Positions 56,404 to 64,000 of a DNA stretch of 64,000 bases are shown piece by piece (within the stretch, counting starts at the first letter, position 1; the number at the start of each line of letters is the position of its first letter). The stretch comes from Quillaja saponaria (lineage: Eukaryota > Streptophyta > Magnoliopsida > Fabales > Quillajaceae): NCBI GenBank assembly GCA_029379385.1, contig CM055607.1, forward strand, positions 29,943,235 to 30,007,234, written 5' to 3'. Both the position numbers and the translations under genes were made by a program. A model generated the notes under the pieces. It worked only from the letters and a program-made list of their open reading frames with translations, was not told the DNA's origin and ran no database searches.

Positions 56404-58856
56404 TTACTTGTATAAATAGGCAGCAATTCCAAGAATGATACACAACAGAACAATATCAATACAGAAGTTCCGACTGGACCGTAGCTGGAAGAAAACCAAA
56501 TGTTAAATTAGAGTTGTTTGTTACTAATTATTCCAAAATCTTTAGCCGATATGAAATGAACCCAACTATTGTGGTAAAAATTTTAACACAGTAACAAGAT
56601 TTAGCAAAATATCAAGAAACAGTGCAGCAGAAAACACATCAAAAACTAAGCTTGAAAAGTTCTCCAGCTCACTCACCTGGTTCACTGTGTCTTTAAGCCT
56701 AACATTGGTATTTTTAAGATCAGATGCAGCCTTGTCCACCTGTGAATATGTGAAATAAAGTGTTTAATTCAACACTACAAAATTCACATTTCCAAGTTTT
56801 AGGCTTTCAATTACAGGCAGCCAATCAGGGAACAGAGTTTCTCACCTTAGTATCTATCTCGTCCATCAAGGGAACTTGTCTGTCCATTTCCTGCATTTAA
56901 CAAATATAAAATGATTAAGGATGAAACAGCTAAGGAGAAAAGAGTAACACAGAAGGCAGCTGACCTCATTCATATCATGAGCCATGTTTTTTAATGTGTC
57001 CAAACCTTCTGATATCATCTCCAAACCTTGATCCTACAAGAGTACACAATAAAATTCAATACAGAGACCACTGCAAAGAAGTAACTAACATATATGTAAT
57101 AAATAGTCTAGTTTCCCCTTAGTTAAGTATCAGGCCACAAAACTTGACTAAGTGACTTGCCTGCCTCACTCTCCGCATTTCATATTCCTGCCTAAACTGA
57201 CTTGATTCCTCAGTTTGTTGAAAGTATTCATTGTCAAATCGCCCATCTATATTTGACACAAATTACAAAAGAAAAATGAAATAATCAGTTATTAATATAC
57301 CACCTACGAATAATTGCAATTGTGAAAGACATATCTATGTTTACCTGAATCAAATTTGACTTCAGTACGTGAAGCTGAAGCTGTCCAACCTCCAATTTGT
57401 TTGGTTGGAGCAGGAGTCCCATCTGGTATCTCATGAATCCTATCTGGCAGTGCATGAACCAGATCATTACGAGCAGCAAACTCTTCAGATGAAAGCCCTT
57501 TTACCTGTGAATAAAGATTACAAAATATTCAATAACACAGTACCAGTGTGTGGGATGAAATGTAAATAGAATAGGAGAAAACAAATATATATATATATAT
57601 ATAGAAAGATTGTATAGTCAGGAGTGGATTTACTTTAAGCAAATACGCAGAATAATAAATATCTTTTTTTGTGTTGTTCATTGGGAAAACATAATAAGGA
57701 AACTCTTCAATTAGATTAGAGTCTATCCAAGGGCACAAAATGATCAAATTGTGTAGGAGAAAGGTGGAGATAAGGGAGTTAGTTGTGGGATACTAGGTTT
57801 TTCAGTATATTTTTACCTTTAAATAATGATGTCAAATTTTTGAATTGGCCATAAAGTGTAGTAGCATACATGAAATAAAAACCATCAAGCAATAAAAAAA
57901 TAAAAAATTATGGGCTCTTCTAAAGAATTTGACTAAAAAGCAAGTTGAAATAACTGCCACTAGGTTCTTTGTTCTCTTAAGCTTGTCGGTAACATATCTC
58001 TTAAGATAATTCAAAGTAACTAGGCCCTTGACTACACATGTTAAGAACCAGCATCGTAGAGTGGCTGACCAACTCACATCAAAATTCTTAGGAATATTAA
58101 CACCTAAGAGCTACGACAAAGATCTGAATCGATAAAGATGAATAAGATATCCTTCATAATTCCAGCATAACTAGTAGAAAAAGTATATGTTAAACATATT
58201 TCAATCATATTAAAAATTGTGTCACAAATGATAAACTGCTCCAGCGAGAAGTTAGAGATGAACACGATTTCAAGTGCTAAATCAATGAAGTAATTGAGAA
58301 AAGAAAAAGCAACCTTCTTTACAGCCAATCTCTGCAACTTGGGCACCTCGTCAAGCAAACGAGCCTTGATACGACGAATCTCAGCATTCAAAGCCACAGC
58401 GGATGCTCTACTTTTCTCCTTGGAAGCAACTTCAGCTTTCTGCTCATCAAATAACTCCAAATTAATTAAACACGAAGAAAAAATAAAAAAGCCTAAGCAT
58501 TTCCATAATTTTGAGTAATTCTTCATCAATTAGGACAGCCTCAGCATTCTCCAACTACCTATGAATTTCAATTTCCTCTTCTCATCTGGATCAATTGAAT
58601 TTTAAGCTACAGAAGGTGATTACTTCGTTATGATTTTTCTATTTCTCCACGAATTTCTTCGCTACCAAACATCGAATTAAGAGAAAAATAGGAAGATAAC
58701 CTGAAGAGCGGTCTCAATGTCGGATTCAACGTCGGCGTAGAGTCGAGCAAAAGCATCGTCGCCGGAGAAATTGAGATCTTTCTGCTTATCGACGTCATAT
58801 TTGTCGTACTTCTTGCAGATCGCGTCTACTCTCGTCAAGATGTCGATCACGCTCAT
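56404..58856 (-). CDS. SYP71: Syntaxin of plants 71 (Qc-SNARE)
   Basis: Eight exons on the minus strand: 58856-58701, 58439-58314, 57504-57345, 57246-57161, 57033-56965, 56890-56846, 56739-56677 and 56484-56404. They join in phase to 261 residues. The start MSVIDILTRVDAICKKYDKY, the middle AEIRRIKARL and FRQEYEMRRVRQ, and the Qc-SNARE helix (about 177-235, with the probable zero-layer Gln204 in EMDRQVPLMDEID) closely fit SYP71. A C-terminal membrane anchor spans about 242-260. Family role: membrane fusion at the ER, endosomes and plasma membrane, including cytokinesis with KNOLLE and SNAP33. Oddities: intron 4 has a GC donor, and the stop overlaps a possible AAGTAAGG donor, so a last small exon giving the usual NVLK-type tail may be missing from my model. 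SYP72/73 are less likely given the close match to SYP71. Confidence 0.92.
57159..57160 (-). other. GC splice donor (GC-AG intron) of SYP71 intron 4
   Basis: The exon ends GAGGCAG at 57161 and the intron starts GCAAGTCACT on the minus strand. The downstream exon begins GATCAAGG at 57033. The join gives RRVRQ-DQGLEMISEG, exactly as expected for the family. Moving to the nearby GT in AAGTCA would add residues and break the phase. Confidence 0.88.
57585..57602. repeat. (TA)n microsatellite in SYP71 intron
   Basis: About nine TA units within the intron before exon 3 of the syntaxin gene. Confidence 0.85.
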
Positions 58857-61800
58857 CTTCCTCTCACGGTGTTGCTTCGATCTCTTTGATATTGCCTCTG
58901 AGTTTTGACAGAAAAGGATTTCAGTCTTTCAGAAGAAAAAAAGAGTACAGCCTAGACGAACTACCGGCGAAAAATAATTTTTTTTAAATTATTATTTTCC
59001 AATATTAAAATTACACATTATTTTTAATTAAATTACACTTTAGGTCATTCTAGTTTCCTTGCTTTTTCAATTGGATCGCTATGTTTTAAATAAAATTAAA
59101 AATGCAGTGACCTAAAAAATCAATAAAACTATAGGTACTAGAGTATAGTTTCAATAAGAATGGTAGAGGATTTGAAACCATTATGAGGAGTTTATGTATT
59201 TCTTGTAGTAAGTGTTAACTAGTCATTCAATTATGATTAACCTATGTCGATTACAAGGGTGGGATTACTAGTTGCTTTGGATAGAAATTTTTGTAGAGTG
59301 ATCATAGAAGTGGACTTTATAGGCGGTGTTGCAACTTCTTTGTAAGGATGATTGCTCTCTCAAAGCTCGCAAAGTATTAATATATGATATTCATAACATT
59401 ATCAAAATAAATTTGAAAATTCATTTGAATCATATTTGTCGTGAAGGAAATAGGGTAGCTGATTACTTAATAAATAGTTTATGTGAATATAAGTGCCATC
59501 TCTTCTTCAGTCTCATTTTGAAGCAAATAATATAGGGGTTACTTGGCAATGTAGGATTCATATTATGGACCAATAAAGTTATTCTCTTTGTCTTTGTTTT
59601 CTTTCTTTCCTTCTCAAAAAAAAAAGTGTATACTTTTAGCTGACGTTCATTTGAGATTTTCAATTAAATCATATGTAGATGACATTGTCCAAATTACTAA
59701 TGTGTCATTTTTCAAAGTTATGCATGGCAGAGTTCTAGCTTTTGTTATCAGATGAACCAGTAATAATATGCCACCTGGCATGTTTTTTAATTTAGTCTAC
59801 ATGGCATGCATGTTTAACACATATTTAATTTTTTGTTGTAAATAAGATAAATATCCATTAAGAAAAAATGTAAAACTAATTTATTAATACAAAACACTTC
59901 TTATAACATTATGAAGCTATCAATTGGTTATTAATTCCATTTTTGTTCTATTCTTTGTTGAAACTTTTTGTTAAAAGTTTCAGTTTTATGATTCTTTTCT
60001 CTTTGGCTTGAACTAAAGCTGGATTGACATTGAAGGAATTTATGTTTTTCGAGACTGAGAATTAAAGGTTTTCATATTCATAAAATTATCTATTTATGAC
60101 ATATGATGTCCTAATAATACTTATTAATTTATTTTTAATGTTTAAATTATTGGATGTCAATAAATTTTGAGAAATCTAATTTTAATTTGTCAGGCTTCTT
60201 AACTTTAAATTTAAAAAAAAAAAAAAACTTTTATGATCAATTTCCAACTTTTTACCTTCCTATTAGACTTTACATTAAATATATATATATAAGTTTTATT
60301 ATTATTACTTTCTTAGATTTGTATCACATCAAAAAAAATATTTAAATATTTGAAGTAACTTTTGATATGCCATGAAAGAGCTCTTCATGTGCTTAAAAAT
60401 AAGGTTGTACACATTGTTTAGATGCATAAGTTTTTATCTTTAAAATATTTATTATTTTGTGTTTTTAGATTTTTAAATTCTTAAATAAATTTTATAAGTA
60501 GATATAAATATCATTTTATTTAATAATTATATAATAAAATATTTTGAAAAAGAATAACAAAATCCCGTGCAATATATATGCTAGTTCTTAATTGTTTGAA
60601 GGTCCTATTTGAGTTTTGTTTTGTGCTTGGATTGAGACCAAGGTAATAAAATATAGGAAAAATAATTCAGTTTGAACAATGCATGGGTGAGAGATACATT
60701 TAATATATAATTAACTATAATTACTTGGCAGGTATCTATAATACAATTTCAAAACATATATACTATATAAAAAAAACTTGGTCGAATTAGTCGATTTTGT
60801 TATGTATGCACAACTGATACGATAACTAACATGTGAAAAACCAAAATTAATAAAAAGAAAAATCAAGAAAATAAAATAATTCATACATGAGTTATTTTGA
60901 TATAATTAAATCAAGAAGTTGCCCTGATAACATCCTTGAAAGTATTATCAAATTTTTTTTGATTGAATATCTGAAATTTAATCTCCAAGTAATTGAACTT
61001 TCTTCTTCTTCTTTTTCCCTTTTTTTTTATTTTTTTTATTTTTTTTATAAAAAACTATGATAGTTCATTCATTAATCAATACTTGCAATTGTATGAAGTG
61101 TATTCATAGTAATTTACGGAAGCTCATCAATTAGTCAAATAAAAAATTATGACATAATTCGTCAATATTGCAAATAACTTATTAAATAGGCAAATAACTT
61201 ACAAAATGAAATAATGTTAATCGCCATAAAACAGGAATAAATATTTTAATTTTAGTTAATATTTTCGTTTTAATCAATTGAACTAAGATTTCATCAACAC
61301 ATAACTGAAAATTCGATAACGAAAAGTAGGGTTTCTTTGTAATTTAAACTAAAGTATTTAGCAAGTCTAAAAAACCATTTGCAAATTTGTCAACTTGATA
61401 TTAGCTAAATCAGTATTCTCCATATTAATGTGCTCTTATTGCTAGAGTCTTTCACTTTTTTGGGAGGCATTACATTATGTCTCCCACCCAACTGTGACCT
61501 TACTGTCGGCTATTCACTTTCTCGCTAGTGCCTTGCTTTTTCTTTTGTTTTTGGGACGAGCTCCATCCCTTAACCTATTGCTTGGTTCTTTCCATCTTAA
61601 AATTTAATAAATAGGAAAATATGATCTACTACAAATTAAAGATAATGCATGTGCCTACTTGACTTCTTGGAAATTATATAACAAGTATAAACTTTTCTTA
61701 AGATTGGCTGAAATAATGATAAACTATTTGTTAAGATAACCGGTGGCTATGTAAATTATTTTTGAAATTAATAGAATAATATGTTGAAGATACCATTTAT

Positions 61801-63229
61801 TAAAAATAAATCACGTCACTGATGTTGAAATTAATACTTTATTTATTTATATATAATGCTAGATAAGTTTCATAATAAAATATCAAGAATTAGAGATTAA
61901 ATATTATTTACATCTGAATTGTTTTTATGTAATTCATAAATTTAAATGATCTCTTAAAATAAATAAGAAATAATGTTTTGATTTAATTTATTTCTTGATT
62001 AGGATTTATATTTATTTATATATTAGATACATTGGCAACATGAAATAAAAAATAAATGTGTTACAAATTAAGATATGCTAAACTACAAAACAAAAACGTT
62101 TAATTATAATTATTTATTTGCTGATGTTTGGTGGATTTTCACACCCTTCTCTCACATGAAAACTGAAAACTGAAAACATTGAGTGTCATTATGTGGACAC
62201 AAGCTGTCATTATTGAATAAAGTTTAAAAAAAAAAAAAACAAAACAAAGAAAAAGATAGGAATCAAACGTTAATTATTATTATTGTCATTCAAAACTTAT
62301 AAATACAAATTATAAGTAGAATGAACGTAATCTTAAATTTGAAATTGTCTTCATAATAATTTGACGTTTAAATTATATACAATGCCTAAAAATATATTTA
62401 ATAATTGCTTCTTCTTTTTTAACGTAAATAGCATTTACAGTAATTAATTACAATAAAGGCCTTTCAATTCAATTATCACACATAGATAGAATAATTAACT
62501 CATAATTATATAAAAGATATTCACCACATCAACATATAAAAATATAAACTTGAACCTCATAATTCAAACACCTCCTTGAAATTTAATAATTATTACTTAC
62601 AAAGTGTCAAAGTTAGGTATTCTCTCTATCTAGCTATTAACAATTGTAAAAGAAATTAAATAACAAATAAAAAACAAAGGAAGAGAGAAAGAAAAGTCGC
62701 AACATACACATCATTTTACGTTTAGATTCAATACATCTGCATTTTCATTGTTTTTAAAATTAAAAATTTGTTTATCTTGACGTATATTCTAACTACAATT
62801 ATTAAAATCCAATAAATATAAATTTTTGTCATAAATTTGCTAGTCCCTGTGTAATTTTTTTAAAAAGAAATAATGTAAAAAATATTATAATTATTGTATA
62901 AAAAAAAAAAAAAGAGAAAGAGAAAAGTTTCAAAAAATATTAAATTTTTTGTTAAAAAAATATTTAATTAATTAAACTTAATAATACTTTAATTTTTTGT
63001 TATTTTTTTAATTTTATTATAGAAGAAAGGAAATAATTTTTAATTAAAAATTAATCAAAATTTAGAGGTATTGTAATTTTAGTATAATATAAATATAGAT
63101 ACACTAGAACTAAAATTTTCTGTCGTTCTTATCAGATTTTTTGTTTTTGTTTCCTATCGTATAAAAAACTAGCTTTTTATTTTCTTTATTAATATGGTGA
63201 GATTATACGTACTGTATCGGTAAGCGGTA
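58857..63229. other. Intergenic: SYP71 promoter, retroelement scrap, AT-rich sequence
   Basis: The sequence next to 58857 is the syntaxin 5' flank. An RNase H-like remnant lies at about 59255-59535. From 59.6 to 63.2 kb the sequence is very AT-rich with many short A/T runs, and I see nothing else that can be named. Confidence 0.55.
59255..59535 (+). pseudogene. Remnant of a retroelement-type RNase H (RVT_3) domain
   Basis: In one frame the sequence reads GLLVALDRNFCRVIIEVDFI, resembling the early part of a plant RNase H-like domain (A-x-x-x-G... V-x-x-E-x-D). After a stop and frame change it continues ARKVLIYDIHNII and then HICREGNRVADYL, matching the typical H-x-x-R-E-x-N-x-x-A-D end motif. 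This domain occurs at the end of plant LINE polyproteins and in small host-like RNase H proteins. The piece is broken and short, so it is a scrap. Confidence 0.7.
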
Positions 63230-63409
63230 ACCTTGGTACTTGGGCAGTCCAGCAAAAATACCTTCCCCTCCTCTAATTTCTTTTTCCTGCAAACAACCGC
63301 TTGCTTTATTTCTCTGTGTCCTTCTTGGAACAAACCCCATCTATTTCCATCTCAAACTCTCTCTGTATCTGAGATTATCTCCACCTGCACCGACCGTTCG
63401 GATTCTCAG
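63230..63409 (+). other. Probable 5'-UTR leader exon and donor of a gene continuing to the right
   Basis: A CT-rich, less AT-rich block (TTCCCCTCCTCTAATTTC, CTCTCTGTATCTGAG) ends in GATTCTCAG followed by GTACGT at 63410. A T-rich intron-like stretch then runs to the window end. No open frame with similarity is visible, so I take it as a leader exon with a first intron. The start is not defined and the product is unknown. Confidence 0.5.
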
Positions 63410-64000
63410 GTACGTTTTTTTATGGTCGATTATCATTAGAGTTATGATACAGCCGTGGATATATGCAAAATTTTGCTTGATCATACATTTTTAATGTAAA
63501 ATAAATATTTATAATTTTCTGCTTTGTACTCTTACGATTTCTTACTTGATCAGTTACGTTTACTGGGTTGTGTTTTTTCTCGCGTGTGCTTTTTGTTATT
63601 TGATCATTTGGGTTTCTTAGTTTCTGCTCTGTGGTTTTGATATCATTTTTTTAGAATTTTGGGTTTCTTTTAGGAAATTAGATGATATTATATGGGTGCT
63701 TATGCTTTTGTTATGTATTTTTTTTTGTAGTCACGAATCATATATCATCTATCTTCCATATTATTCTTTGTATTGAGTTTTGGTGAGGATGGTCTGCATC
63801 AGTTTCAGACTTTCAGTATATATCTTATGGGTATTATCTGCATATCCGTCAACAATTTTGGTGTGAATGATGCTTTTAATTTCTCCTTCATTATCACCAA
63901 CTCACCATCTTGTACTTGTTTTCTTATATATGCATTAGAGGATTGATCAAACAGGAATTTGATTGTGATGGGACTTTATCAGGACTCTCATTTCTGTAAT

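Noticed and set aside
1..64000. CRISPR arrays, operons, rRNA, tRNA genes and microRNA hairpins
   Set aside because: The window is a plant nuclear sequence. I saw no regularly spaced identical repeats, no rRNA sequence, no convincing tRNA boxes, and none of the well-known microRNA sequences I looked for. A covariance-model and small-RNA search would be needed to exclude RNA genes.

Overview
The window is nuclear DNA from a flowering plant, almost certainly a eudicot. It is AT-rich, its genes have many GT-AG introns, long gene-free stretches are full of decayed repeats, and the protein families are plant ones: an IDD zinc finger, a fasciclin-like arabinogalactan protein, a NAC relic, SYP7-class syntaxin and LOG2/LUL RING ligases. 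I could not fix the species. Gene models were built by hand from splice sites, reading phase and family conservation.

Layout, left to right. At 1-272 (minus) is the first part of a receptor-like cytoplasmic kinase, cut by the window edge. Then 7 kb of repeats. At 7706-11057 (plus) is a three-exon LOG2/LUL-type RING E3 ligase with a myristoylation-type N-terminus. After a hAT-like MITE comes a single-exon membrane-anchored DUF7870/methyltransferase-like protein (13216-14622, minus). After a 6.6 kb repeat-rich gap comes an eight-exon RING-CH membrane E3 (21234-25645, plus). Then an eleven-exon WDR20/creC-like WD40 gene (26287-34197, minus) whose fourth intron carries a dead LINE. A divergently transcribed FLA11/12-like gene follows (35775-36528, plus), then a nine-exon P58IPK-type TPR/J-domain co-chaperone (37957-43116, minus). 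An approximately 1 kb tandem duplication precedes a three-exon IDD transcription factor (46792-48555, minus). A NAC pseudogene lies at 53446-54599 (plus). An eight-exon SYP71 Qc-SNARE (56404-58856, minus) is followed by a retroelement RNase H scrap. At the right edge is a probable 5'-UTR leader exon (63230-63409, plus) of a gene lying mostly outside.

The genes do not form a pathway. From memory, LOG2 (At3g09770), a RING-variant protein (At3g09760) and SYP71 (At3g09740) are close neighbours on Arabidopsis chromosome 3, so part of the window may be an expanded syntenic block. Three genes have a ubiquitin link by family: LUL, RING-CH and the WDR20-like protein.

The most notable observations are three GC-AG introns in three genes, single-base frameshifts in two adjacent genes (WDR20-like and FLA) whose sequence otherwise looks constrained, the NAC pseudogene with its lesions still countable, and several recent exact duplications. 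I found no CRISPR array, operon, tRNA, rRNA or convincing new biological system.
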